From: JBOHNM01 sp050730675
GTDB taxonomy: Bacteria > Planctomycetota > Phycisphaerae > Phycisphaerales > UBA1924
Assembly: GCA_050730675.1 (NCBI GenBank)
Contig: JBOHNM010000043.1
Coordinates: 1 to 26,623 of the forward strand
Direction of reading: 5' to 3'
DNA length: 26,623 nucleotides
Below, in pieces: positions 1 to 8,070 of the stretch. A model generated the notes under the pieces. The model ran no database searches. It was not told the origin of the DNA and saw nothing but the letters and a program-made list of their open reading frames with translations. Position numbers and translations under genes: made by a program. Every line of letters starts with the position of its first letter. The stretch's first letter is position 1.

Positions 1-1
1 T

Positions 2-928
2 GCGATCCGGCGAGCGGTTCCGACCGCGGCCGCCAACATGGTCTTCTGGAAGGGTGATATCGGTGATGCCGAGGCCGTGGGCAAAGTGCTCGCGGCCGAG
101 CGGTGCGAGGCGGTCATGCACTTCGCGGCGTACGCGTACGTCGGTGAGTCGGTGCACGAACCGCTGATGTACTACACCAACAACGTCGGCCAGACGCTCG
201 GTCTGCTGCGGGCGTGCGACGCCGCGGGGGTGGAGCGGTTCGTTTTCAGCAGCACCAACAGCACCTACGGCGAGCCCACGCCCGACAAGGTGCCGATCGG
301 CGAGGACCTGGAGCAACGCCCGATCAACCCATACGGCGCCAGCAAGTTCATGGTCGAGCGGATCCTGACCGACTACGCCGCGGCCCGGAAACTGGCCGGC
401 AAGCCCTTCGGCCTGGCGATCCTGCGCTATTTCAACGTGGCGGGGTGCGATCAGGGCGGCGTGCTCGGCGAGCACCATGATCCCGAAACGCACCTGATCC
501 CGGTCGTGCTGCAGTGCTTGCTCGGACGCCGCCCGCAGCAGGACAACACGGTCACGGTCTTCGGCACCGACTACCCGACTGTTGACGGCACGTGCATCCG
601 CGATTACATCCATGTGGACGATCTGGTGGACGCCCATACGACGGTGCTGGCGGCCCTGCGGCCGGGGGAGCGCCGGGTGTACAACCTAGGGATTGGCAAG
701 GGATCGAGCGTGAAGGAGATCATCGCCGCGGCCGAAGCAGTGAGTGGGCGAAAGGTGAAGGTGGCGTACGGTCCACGTCGTGCCGGCGATCCGGCCATGC
801 TCTTCGCAAACCCTTCGAGGATCAAGAGTGAACTGGCGTGGCAGGCCCGCGTGACGGACCTGCGGCAGACAGTCAAGTCCGCATGGAATTGGTTCGAATC
901 GCACCCGCAGGGGTACGGCGCATCGTGA
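2..928 (+). CDS. galE: UDP-glucose 4-epimerase (5' end outside window)
   Basis: Extended short-chain dehydrogenase/reductase that interconverts UDP-glucose and UDP-galactose with bound NAD; cytoplasmic donor supply for the glycan locus. The reading frame is open to the left edge, and the residues before the first in-window ATG (position 38) continue a GalE-like stretch (RRAVP...GDI), so the true start and the N-terminal GxxGxxG NAD loop lie upstream. Visible hallmarks are HFAA, the SSTNSTYG strand carrying the catalytic Ser/Thr, the YGASK Tyr-Lys pair (Tyr codon at 332), LRYFNVAG, the HLIP segment, and TCIRDYIHVDDL near the C-terminus. It ends 16 bp before the GT2 gene at 945, so the two are probably co-transcribed. 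A 4-epimerase for another UDP-hexose or UDP-HexNAc cannot be excluded from sequence alone. Confidence 0.9.
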   Translation, partial: AIRRAVPTAAANMVFWKGDIGDAEAVGKVLAAERCEAVMHFAAYAYVGESVHEPLMYYTNNVGQTLGLLRACDAAGVERFVFSSTNSTYGEPTPDKVPIGEDLEQRPINPYGASKFMVERILTDYAAARKLAGKPFGLAILRYFNVAGCDQGGVLGEHHDPETHLIPVVLQCLLGRRPQQDNTVTVFGTDYPTVDGTCIRDYIHVDDLVDAHTTVLAALRPGERRVYNLGIGKGSSVKEIIAAAEAVSGRKVKVAYGPRRAGDPAMLFANPSRIKSELAWQARVTDLRQTVKSAWNWFESHPQGYGAS

Positions 929-944
929 GACGGCAAAGGAGCGC

Positions 945-1943
945 ATGGCCGAGTTGACGACGCAGAGCGAGCAGCAGTTGAAGGGGAACGGGGCGGTGAC
1001 CGGCGGCGTGGCCGCGCACGAGCCTCGGACCGCCGACGGCGGCCTGCCGCGACCGCCGATCTCGGTAGTGATCCTGACGTTCAACGAGGAAGTGAACATC
1101 GGTCCGTGCATCCGATCGTGCCGCTGGTGGTGCGACGACGTGCATGTGCTGGATTCTGGCTCGACGGACAGGACGGCGCAGATCGCCCGCGATCTGGGTG
1201 CGACCGTTCACGTCAACAAGTTCAAGAGCTTCGGGGACCAGCGCAACTGGGCAATCGACAACATCCGCTGCAAACACCCGTGGCATTTTCACCTCGATGC
1301 CGACGAACGGTTCACGCCCGGCCTGGTGGCCGAGATGCTCCGGCGCGTGAAGGACGACGGCGCGGGGGAGGGCTTCGACGCGTACCACTGTCCGAGCAAG
1401 ATGATCCTGCTGGACCGGTGGCTGCGCTGGTCGGGCGGCTATCCGGGGTACCAGGTACGCCTGTTCCGCTACGGCAAGTGCCGCTTCATCGACTTCGGCC
1501 ATGGTCAACGCGAGGACTGCCACGGCGCGATCGGGACGATCGACGAGCCGTACATGCACTACGGCTTCAGCAAGAGCCTGGCCGAGTGGTTCTACAAGCA
1601 CAACAGCTACTCGTCGCGTGAGGCGATGGAGGGCTTGGCCCTGCGGCGCAGCGGCTGGCGGCCGTCGAGCGCGCTGTGGAAGGCCCACGGCGTGCAGCGC
1701 CGGCGTGAGTGGAAGAACTTCTCGTACTCGATGCGGTTCCGCTGGATGCTGCGGTTCTTCTACAACTACATCCTGCGTGTCGGCTTCCTCGACGGGCGCT
1801 CCGGCCTTCGCTACAGCCTCATGATCTCCACGTACGAGTACTGGACAGAGTTGAAGATCATCGAGGAGGCGAAACCCTGGCGTGAGAAGACCGAGGCGCT
1901 CGTTCACCGCATGCTCGGCTCGGCCGCGGGGGGCCGCCCGTGA
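945..1943 (+). CDS. GT2 family glycosyltransferase (WaaE/KdtX-like)
   Basis: 332 aa, cytoplasmic/membrane-associated inverting GT-A glycosyltransferase that would transfer a sugar from a nucleotide donor to a growing glycan. The domain begins near residue 39 (SVVILTFNEE), with VLDSGSTDRT at 69-78 and the metal-binding HLDADER at 117-122; the QRNWAI segment is typical of the LPS-core WaaE branch. The C-terminal part has aromatic, membrane-hugging helices (RFFYNYILRVGFLDG). The ATG has a good Shine-Dalgarno sequence, AAAGGAG at 935-941, which supports this start despite a 38-residue low-complexity lead. The stop overlaps the GTG of the next gene (GTGA), and that gene is a clear paralogue. Acceptor and donor sugars cannot be told. 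Confidence 0.9.
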   Translation: MAELTTQSEQQLKGNGAVTGGVAAHEPRTADGGLPRPPISVVILTFNEEVNIGPCIRSCRWWCDDVHVLDSGSTDRTAQIARDLGATVHVNKFKSFGDQRNWAIDNIRCKHPWHFHLDADERFTPGLVAEMLRRVKDDGAGEGFDAYHCPSKMILLDRWLRWSGGYPGYQVRLFRYGKCRFIDFGHGQREDCHGAIGTIDEPYMHYGFSKSLAEWFYKHNSYSSREAMEGLALRRSGWRPSSALWKAHGVQRRREWKNFSYSMRFRWMLRFFYNYILRVGFLDGRSGLRYSLMISTYEYWTELKIIEEAKPWREKTEALVHRMLGSAAGGRP

Positions 1944-2869
1944 GCACGCCGCCGCGCATCGACATCCTGATCCCGACACTCAACGAGGCGATGCACATCA
2001 AGGAGGCCGTCGAGAACGCCAAGCTCGTCGGCCCGGTCTTCGTGCTGGACTCGATCAGCACCGACGGCACGCAGCAGCTCGCACGCGACGCCGGCGCCAC
2101 GGTCGTCGAGCACCGCTTCGAGGGGTACGCCCGCCAGAAGAACTGGGGGCTGGATCATCTGCCGCTGACGGGCGACTGGGTCTTCATCCTCGACGCCGAT
2201 GAGCGCATCACGCCTGAGCTGCACGACGAATTGCTGCGCGTCGCCAGCGACCCGCGTTCGGCCGACGGCTACTTCGTCAACCGCGTGGTCATCTTCATGG
2301 GGCGTGCGATCCGGCACGGCGGGTGGTACCCGTCATGGAACCTGCGGTTCTTCCGGCGCGGCAAGGCCCGCTACGAGGACCGCTCGGTCCACGAGCACAT
2401 GATCTGCCAGGGTCCCACAGCCTATCTCTCGACCGACATGCTCCACATCCGGCGCGAGTCGATCCACGAGTGGATCCGCAAGCACATCCGCTACGCGGAC
2501 CTCGAGAGCGACGAGTGGGTGAAGCTGCGCCTGGGCCGCCATGCCGGCGCCAATCCCAAGGAACTCTCGCGCGATACGCTGCGCTACCACTGGTACCTGC
2601 GCCGCGAGGTCTGGCCGCGCATGCCCTTCAAGGGGACGCTGCGCTTCATCTACATGTACTTCCTGCGCCTGGGCTTCCTCGACGGCATCCCCGGCTGGCA
2701 CTTGGCCCTGTTCATGGCGGCGTACGAGAACATGATCACGCTCATGTTCGAGGAGAAGCTCCACCGCCTGCGACTCAAGGGGCTGCACACCGAACCGGAA
2801 ATCCCCTCGGGAGCATCGGCCGAGTCCCTACAGCGTTCGGCGGCGGAGCCGGCAACTCCGGCGGGTTGA
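1940..2869 (+). CDS. GT2 family glycosyltransferase, paralogue of preceding gene
   Basis: 309 aa. Same architecture as its neighbour: IDILIPTLNEA at 7-17, VLDSISTDGT at 35-44, QKNWGL at 66-71 and the DxD-type ILDADER at 83-89, then a basic, aromatic C-terminal half with RFIYMYFLRLGFLDG and a YENMITL tail that matches the upstream protein position for position. It starts with GTG inside the previous stop (4-bp overlap 1940-1943), which indicates translational coupling. The last ~20 residues are Ser/Ala/Pro-rich and probably disordered. The gene ends 4 bp from the convergent HAL2-like gene, leaving no room for a terminator. Likely adds a successive or alternative residue to the same glycan as its twin. 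Confidence 0.9.
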   Translation: MSTPPRIDILIPTLNEAMHIKEAVENAKLVGPVFVLDSISTDGTQQLARDAGATVVEHRFEGYARQKNWGLDHLPLTGDWVFILDADERITPELHDELLRVASDPRSADGYFVNRVVIFMGRAIRHGGWYPSWNLRFFRRGKARYEDRSVHEHMICQGPTAYLSTDMLHIRRESIHEWIRKHIRYADLESDEWVKLRLGRHAGANPKELSRDTLRYHWYLRREVWPRMPFKGTLRFIYMYFLRLGFLDGIPGWHLALFMAAYENMITLMFEEKLHRLRLKGLHTEPEIPSGASAESLQRSAAEPATPAG

Positions 2870-2873
2870 TTGC

Positions 2874-3905
2874 TTATTGAGGCACGATGTTCAACTCGGC
2901 GGCGAGTTGGACGAGCTTGGCGTGCAGTGTCGGAGTGGCGCCGACGATCCCGAACGCGCCCGTGATCTTCGGCTTTGAGAAATCAAGGGAACGTCCGCGG
3001 AGGTCGGTCACGGTGCATCCCGTCTCCTCGAGGAGGAGCGCTCCGGGTGCGTGGTCCCAAATGTTCTCGGCGTGGTCGGCCCGTGGCGGGACACGCAGAT
3101 AGGCGTCGGCCTCGCCCCGCGCTACCACGACGTACTTGCACTGGCTGTCGATGCGCACGGGAGTGGCGGGCGGGACCAAGGCTTCCATCAGACGCGTGAA
3201 CGCCTCGCGGTTGCTGTGGCCGCTGCTGACCGATTCCGTCAGGCGGACACGATCGCCGGGGCGCCAGGGCGGTCGCGTCACGGACCGTGGAGAATCTCCG
3301 GGCGCGTCGGCCGGGACAGTCCACGCGCCGCCAGCCTGCCAACCGAAGCAGATCACCCCGTGCGGATCAGGATGGCTGTACGGGCGATCAAACTCCGCCG
3401 ACAAGTTGGGGCAGGCCACCGCCCCGACGATCGGGCGGCCGCCGCGGATGTAGGCGAGGCAAACGCTGTACTGCTCGCCGCGGAGGAAGCCCCTGGTGCC
3501 GTCGATGGGGTCGAGTGTCCAGAAGCCGTCCCCGCCGCCGTCGGTGCGGTGCGCGCCCCCCTCGATCGCCTCGAGCACGGCGCCCGGCTCAGCACCCGGC
3601 CAAGCGCCGGAGGCCTCGAGCGCCAAGACGACCTGTTCGACCGCCGGCCCACCCTCGTGCGAGCGCAGAAACCCGGGCGATTCCTCGCCGACAATGTGCG
3701 GATCACCCAACTCACGGCGAAGCTCGCGAACAACCAATGCCTGAGCGCCGAAGTCGGCAAGGGTGACTGGCGAACCATCCGGCTTGATGATCCGGCCCGG
3801 GCCATCATGCCGGAATTGCATGGCTCGGCAGAAAGCGGTCGCGACCGCTACGGCCCGCACCGCCACACCGGTCAGTCTGTTCAAATCGTGGCCGCTGGGG
3901 TGCAT
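2874..3905 (-). CDS. HAL2/CysQ-like 3'(2'),5'-bisphosphate nucleotidase (inositol monophosphatase fold)
   Basis: 343 aa from the ATG at 3905. Mg-dependent phosphatase fold with all metal-site motifs: KPDGSPVTLAD (41-51), GEES (73-76), DPIDGTRGF (132-140) and WDHAPGALLLEE (283-294). The LRGEQYSV run, CPNLS, SGHSNRE and the RIDSQCKYVVVARGEADAYL region are those of the HAL2/SAL1 branch that hydrolyses 3'-phosphoadenosine 5'-phosphate (PAP), rather than of plain inositol monophosphatases. The frame is open further upstream to 4442, but that stretch runs antisense to the asnB N-terminus; the ATG at 3968 is an alternative with no better ribosome-binding site. PAP is left over from sulfation, so the neighbourhood could serve a sulfated glycan (inference; no sulfotransferase is visible). 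Inositol-phosphate or histidinol-phosphate substrates remain possible. Confidence 0.85.
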   Translation of the reverse strand: MHPSGHDLNRLTGVAVRAVAVATAFCRAMQFRHDGPGRIIKPDGSPVTLADFGAQALVVRELRRELGDPHIVGEESPGFLRSHEGGPAVEQVVLALEASGAWPGAEPGAVLEAIEGGAHRTDGGGDGFWTLDPIDGTRGFLRGEQYSVCLAYIRGGRPIVGAVACPNLSAEFDRPYSHPDPHGVICFGWQAGGAWTVPADAPGDSPRSVTRPPWRPGDRVRLTESVSSGHSNREAFTRLMEALVPPATPVRIDSQCKYVVVARGEADAYLRVPPRADHAENIWDHAPGALLLEETGCTVTDLRGRSLDFSKPKITGAFGIVGATPTLHAKLVQLAAELNIVPQ

Positions 3906-3995
3906 CGCGGCACCATAGGCCGGTGCGCGTCCGCCTCGGGCGGCGCGTAGGGTCGATTCCCGGGTCATGCGGCGGTCGGCGTGTGCCGAAAAACT

Positions 3996-4033
3996 CACCG
4001 CACCACAGCGGGAAGCCGTTCGTAGGTGCGGTG
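3996..4033. promoter_or_regulatory. Perfect 9-bp inverted repeat in HAL2/asnB divergent spacer
   Basis: The 147-bp spacer 3906-4052 between the divergent HAL2-like and asnB genes contains CACCGCACC (3996-4004) and its exact reverse complement GGTGCGGTG (4025-4033), separated by 20 bp and ending 19 bp before the asnB ATG. It could be a two-site operator or, in the asnB transcript, a leader hairpin just upstream of the start. No convincing -35/-10 pair or Shine-Dalgarno sequence is visible for either gene. Confidence 0.4.
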
Positions 4034-4052
4034 TCCCATAACATCGCCCACC

Positions 4053-6023
4053 ATGTGCGGCATCTCCGGCCTCATCTCGGCGCAGCCTCTTACCGACCGC
4101 GACGTCGGCACGGTGCTGGCCATGACCGGCGCCCTGCACCACCGCGGGCCCGACGGCCAGGGTCAGTTCAAGTCGGCCGACGGGCGGGTGATGACGGCGA
4201 TGCGCCGGCTGGCGATCATCGACCTGATGGGCGGGTGGCAGCCGCTGTACAACGAGGACAAGTCGATCGCTCTGGTGGCCAACGGCGAGGTGTACAACTA
4301 CGTCGAGCTGCGGGCCGAGTTGGCGGCGCTCGGGCACACTTTCCATACCAAGAGCGATTGCGAGATGATCGCCCACGCGTACGAGCAGTGGGGGATGGAG
4401 TTCGTCCACAAGCTGCGCGGCATGTACGCCTTCGCCATGCACGACGCGCGGAAAAACCGCGTGATCATCGGACGCGATCGGGTCGGTGAGAAGCCGCTGT
4501 ACCTCTTGGAGCGCGGCGAGCAGGTGCTGTTCGCGTCGGAGCTGAAATCACTGCTCGCGTCGGGCCGCGCGGACTTTGAGTTGGACCCGGTGGCGGTCCA
4601 CGAGTATCTCCACTACGGATGGATCCCCGAGCCGCGCAGCCCCGTGCTGAACACGCGCAAGCTCCCGCCCGGGAGCCTGCTGGTGATCGATCTCGAGCCG
4701 TGGAGCGTGCGCGAGGTGCGGTACTGGCGGATGGACGATGCGCCAGCGATCGATGCGGACCCGGTCAAAGCCGTCCGCGCCCAACTGGACACCATCAGCG
4801 AACTCATCATCCGTTCGGAAGTGCCCGTGGGTGTCGCTCTCTCCGGCGGCGTGGACTCGAGCGCCATCGCGGCGCTCGCGGTGAGCAAGTACCCCGGAAC
4901 GATGCACGCGTTCAGCGTCGGATTCAAGGGAAGGCCGCCGCAGGACGAACGCCATCTCGCCAAGCAGTTGGCCGACCACCTGAAGATGCCGATGCACGAG
5001 ATTGAGGTGGATATCGGCGACATGGCCGAGTTGTTCCCCACGGTTTGCTTCATGCGCGACGATCCCATCGTCGATTCTGCGGGCGTCGGTTACTACCTGC
5101 TCAGCAAGGCATCTCGCGACAACGGCTGCCCCGTGCTGCTGCAGGGGCAGGGGGGTGACGAGCTGTTCTGGGGGTACCCGTGGGCTGTCCGGGCGGTCGC
5201 AGAGAGCGAGCACAAGGCGGCCCATGGAGCGCCTTCACGCTCCGGCCTTGGCGACATGCTCCCCAAGGGCCTTTCTCGTCCGGAACTGGTGGCGTCGGCC
5301 TTCAAGTTCGGCGGCGTCATGCACGGCTGGGGACGCGTCTGGCCCGATCGCTCGGCGCCGGCCGACCGGCTGGTCTGCTACGACCTGAACACCAGTTATC
5401 AGATGGGCGAGTTCGCGACGCCACGGATGCTCACACCCGAGTTCGTGCGAAAGCTGGGTGACCGCAACGGAGGCGAGTTCTTCACCTTCAAGCAGCCGTG
5501 GGGACGTGTGGACGTGCTGATCACCCGACTTCAGATCGAGGGGTACCTCCTTGAGAACGGGATCGCGCAGGGCGACCGCCTCTCCATGGCCTCGTCGGTG
5601 GAACTTCGCCTGCCGCTGGTGGACTACCGCCTGATCGAAACCGTGATCGGCCTGCGAAAGGCCCACCCCGATCACCACCTGCCCGCAAAATCCTGGTTCA
5701 AGGAGGCGATCAAGGACATTGTGCCCTCCTTCGTCTTCAACCGCCCCAAACGCGGATTCAACTTGCCCGGCACAGTCTCCATCAACGCGGTGCGCAATCG
5801 CTGGGGACGGGACCTGCTCGATGGCTACCTTGTGGCCAATGGCGTCATCCGGCCCGAGGCCGCCGCGATGCTCGGGCGCGAGCACTCACGCTTGGCGGCG
5901 TGGAACGACATGTACGGGAAGGTCGCTGTGCTCGAGTCGTGGGCCCGCCAGATGGCAGCTGTTGTGTCGCGTGCCCGCGCCGGACAGCCGGATCGCATCG
6001 TTGTGGGGGCGTCGGCCGCATGA
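4053..6023 (+). CDS. Glutamine-dependent asparagine synthase-like amidotransferase (AsnB family)
   Basis: 656 aa, class II glutamine amidotransferase fused to an ATP-PPi synthetase domain. The start is fixed by Met-Cys: Cys2 is the glutaminase nucleophile, so the in-frame ATG at 4026 is rejected. Glutaminase residues are all present (RGPD 31-34, Arg51, NGE 78-80, Asp102). The synthetase domain has the PP-loop SGGVDSS (264-270) and QGQGGDELFWGYP (364-376), where most AsnB proteins have a Glu in place of Gln366. It is ~100 residues longer than E. coli AsnB. AsnB homologues in surface-glycan loci, such as WbpS of Pseudomonas, amidate uronic acids, and this locus encodes a nucleotide-sugar dehydrogenase, so sugar-acid amidation is as likely as asparagine synthesis. 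The stop overlaps the next start (ATGA). Confidence 0.88.
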   Translation: MCGISGLISAQPLTDRDVGTVLAMTGALHHRGPDGQGQFKSADGRVMTAMRRLAIIDLMGGWQPLYNEDKSIALVANGEVYNYVELRAELAALGHTFHTKSDCEMIAHAYEQWGMEFVHKLRGMYAFAMHDARKNRVIIGRDRVGEKPLYLLERGEQVLFASELKSLLASGRADFELDPVAVHEYLHYGWIPEPRSPVLNTRKLPPGSLLVIDLEPWSVREVRYWRMDDAPAIDADPVKAVRAQLDTISELIIRSEVPVGVALSGGVDSSAIAALAVSKYPGTMHAFSVGFKGRPPQDERHLAKQLADHLKMPMHEIEVDIGDMAELFPTVCFMRDDPIVDSAGVGYYLLSKASRDNGCPVLLQGQGGDELFWGYPWAVRAVAESEHKAAHGAPSRSGLGDMLPKGLSRPELVASAFKFGGVMHGWGRVWPDRSAPADRLVCYDLNTSYQMGEFATPRMLTPEFVRKLGDRNGGEFFTFKQPWGRVDVLITRLQIEGYLLENGIAQGDRLSMASSVELRLPLVDYRLIETVIGLRKAHPDHHLPAKSWFKEAIKDIVPSFVFNRPKRGFNLPGTVSINAVRNRWGRDLLDGYLVANGVIRPEAAAMLGREHSRLAAWNDMYGKVAVLESWARQMAAVVSRARAGQPDRIVVGASAA

Positions 6024-7240
6024 GCGTTCCGGGGGCCAACACCCGCTCGATCAGCGTCACCATCGTCCAGCCGGCGTTGCCGAAATACCGCGTCCCGGTC
6101 TTTCGGGAACTCGCGGCCCGCCCCGGCATTGATCTGACCGTCGCCTACTCCACGCAGGTGTACATGCCCAACGTCGCGCCGGATGGATTCCGCGGCGTGA
6201 ACACCGATCCATTCCGGGACTTGCTCAAACGACCGCACTTGCACATAAACCCGGCGCAGTGGGCCGCCTCGGCGCGCGCGCGGAGCGAAGTTGTGGTGCT
6301 CACCTGGGACTTGCACGGGCTGCTGCTCGTGCCGGCGTTGCTGCGGGCGCGGGCCGCGGGCGTTGGGACCGTGGTGTGGGGGCACGGGTATTCCAAACAG
6401 GAGGGCGGGCTCCGCAGGATGTCGCGGAACGTCGTCCCACGCTTGGCCGACGCGACGATGTTCTACACCGACGGCCCCGCCTCGCGGTTCGTCGCGAGCG
6501 GGTTTCCTGCCGGACGGGTGTTTGTCGCCCGCAACGCTCTGGACCAGCGGGCCATCCAGGCGACACGGGCGGCGTGGCTGGCCGATCCGGAAAAGTTGGC
6601 TGCCTTCCGACGCGAGCACGGGCTGGTCGATCGTCCGGTCGCCCTGTTCGTCTCACGGCTGGAGCACGACAACCGAGTGGACCTGCTGCTGCGTGCCGCG
6701 GCGAAGCTGCGCCGCGAATTGCCCGGACTCCTGACGGTGGTGATCGGCAAAGGGCCGGAGTTGGAAAGCCTGCAGTCGCTCGCGAGCGAGTTGGGGCTCG
6801 GCGATGACGCGCGTTTCCTCGGCGCGATCTACGACGAGGACGAGATCGCGCCATGGTTCCTGGCTTCGCGCGTGTTCGTCTACCCGCGGAACATCGGTCT
6901 CAGCCTGCTGCACGCTTTCGGGTACGGTCTGCCGGCCATCACCTGCGACGACATCGCCTCGCAGAACCCGGAGATCGAAGCGCTGCGCGATGGCGCCAAT
7001 GGACTGCTCTACCGCGATGGATCGCTGCCGGCGATGGTTGATTCCATGCGACGGATCATCACCGACGACGCCCTGCACAGCCGCCTCTCGGCCGAAGCAC
7101 ACCGGACGGTGCTCGAAGAGTTTTCGCTCTCGCGGATGGTGGATGGAATGGAGGCGGCAATCCGGTTCGCATACGCGCGGCGCAACCGGCTGCCGCTGCC
7201 GACACCGTGGCCGATCACTTCAGCGGCGTCAGCAGGCTGA
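6020..7240 (+). CDS. GT4 family glycosyltransferase with altered EX7E motif
   Basis: 406 aa from the ATG that overlaps the asnB stop (6020-6023), indicating translational coupling; the frame is open upstream to 5900, but that lies inside asnB. GT-B fold retaining glycosyltransferase: N-terminal acceptor domain (VTIVQPALPKYRVPVFREL at 13-31), the GHGY turn at 121-124, then the donor domain with LFVSRLEHDN (209-218) and VIGKGPE (241-247). Where GT4 enzymes normally carry E-x7-E, this protein reads NIGLSLLH (291-298), lacking both glutamates; the flanking YPR...AFGYGLPAITCD is otherwise intact, so this looks like a subfamily variant rather than decay. The 3' end overlaps the convergent flagellin gene by 26 bp. 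Product and linkage unknown. Confidence 0.85.
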   Translation: MSVPGANTRSISVTIVQPALPKYRVPVFRELAARPGIDLTVAYSTQVYMPNVAPDGFRGVNTDPFRDLLKRPHLHINPAQWAASARARSEVVVLTWDLHGLLLVPALLRARAAGVGTVVWGHGYSKQEGGLRRMSRNVVPRLADATMFYTDGPASRFVASGFPAGRVFVARNALDQRAIQATRAAWLADPEKLAAFRREHGLVDRPVALFVSRLEHDNRVDLLLRAAAKLRRELPGLLTVVIGKGPELESLQSLASELGLGDDARFLGAIYDEDEIAPWFLASRVFVYPRNIGLSLLHAFGYGLPAITCDDIASQNPEIEALRDGANGLLYRDGSLPAMVDSMRRIITDDALHSRLSAEAHRTVLEEFSLSRMVDGMEAAIRFAYARRNRLPLPTPWPITSAASAG

Positions 7241-8012
7241 GCACGGCCTTGGCCCGCGCCTGCTGCGCGAAGTTCTGGACAAAGATCGCGGCGTCGCGCT
7301 TCACCTGCTCGCGGACAAGCCGAGAGGTCTCCGAGGCATAGTCGGTGTCGAGGATAAGCCCCTTGGCGGTGCTGACGTTCTCGAGTTCAATCTGGAGCTG
7401 TCTGAGCTGCGAGTCGTTCTGCTTCAGCCCTGCGCCGACGGTGGCTCGCTTGGTGCTCACCTGATCCACCGCGCCCTTGACGGCCTTCTGCGCCGCCTCG
7501 AGGTCACCATCGATGAGGTTGAATGTGCCGCCGGTGCGCAAAGCGGCGATGCTGCCGCCGGCGTCGTCGGTCCCGAGCAGGTGCGTCTCGTTATCGCGCA
7601 GAATCTCGACGCCCTTGAAGCGGGCGGTGCGCGCCTCATGGTCGATGGCGCCAAGGATGGAGTCGGCCTGGATTTGGAGCGATGAGCGTTCCTCGCTGCT
7701 CAGGGCTCCGCGATTGGCGGCCGTCACGACCAGGCCGTTGAGTTCGCCGAGCAGGTCGCTAAGGACGCTCAGGCCGCCTTCCTTGGCGCCGTAGTCGGCG
7801 GCCTGCTGCTCGGTCGCCTGGATCCGCATCTGGAGCGACCGCTCCTGGCCTTCCAAGTCCGTGGCGGCGATGAGGCCCGAGGGATCGTCGGCGCCGCGGT
7901 TGATCCGCTTGCCGGTGGCCAGACGCTCGAGCGACTGCGAGATCGCGCGGTCGGAAGCCCCGACCTGGCGTGAGGCATGCAGCGACGCATAGTTGCTCTG
8001 GATGCTGATCAA
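7215..8012 (-). CDS. Short flagellin
   Basis: 265 aa, filament subunit of the bacterial flagellum, secreted by the flagellar type III system. The N-terminal D0/D1 helix (SLERLATGKRINRGADDPSG at 27-46), the central DLEGQERSLQ and the C-terminal D1/D0 helix (DTDYASETSRLVREQV at 222-237, QNFAQQARAKAVLSLL at 246-261) are all present, while the variable D2/D3 region is almost missing (~60 residues join the conserved ends). The start codon is TTG at 8012, supported by GGAGG at 8017-8021. No other flagellar gene, chaperone (FliS) or cap (FliD) is nearby; both neighbours are GT4 glycosyltransferases. The last residues (TPLK) extend slightly past the usual LL ending. A flagellin-like hook-junction protein is less likely given the conserved termini. 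Confidence 0.9.
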   Translation of the reverse strand: MISIQSNYASLHASRQVGASDRAISQSLERLATGKRINRGADDPSGLIAATDLEGQERSLQMRIQATEQQAADYGAKEGGLSVLSDLLGELNGLVVTAANRGALSSEERSSLQIQADSILGAIDHEARTARFKGVEILRDNETHLLGTDDAGGSIAALRTGGTFNLIDGDLEAAQKAVKGAVDQVSTKRATVGAGLKQNDSQLRQLQIELENVSTAKGLILDTDYASETSRLVREQVKRDAAIFVQNFAQQARAKAVLSLLTPLK

Positions 8013-8016
8013 CTCG

Positions 8017-8021
8017 CCTCC
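8017..8021 (-). promoter_or_regulatory. Ribosome-binding site deciding the TTG start of flagellin
   Basis: On the minus strand GGAGG lies 4 nt before a TTG that begins the canonical flagellin N-terminus. No ATG or GTG in frame nearby would preserve the D0 helix, so this Shine-Dalgarno sequence fixes the unusual start. Confidence 0.6.
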
Positions 8022-8070
8022 GATCCGTGCTATCGGGCTTCGGGGGCGCGTGGTGCAGGTCCGGGCGGGG

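Noticed and set aside
3906..4442. N-terminal extension of the HAL2-like protein
   Set aside because: The extra residues are antisense to the asnB glutaminase domain and resemble no family; the IMPase fold begins after the ATG at 3905.
8028..8070. Sigma-28 promoter for flagellin
   Set aside because: CCCGATA resembles the -10, but no TAAA lies about 15 bp upstream, so it is reported only as a weak relative of the GCCGAT box.
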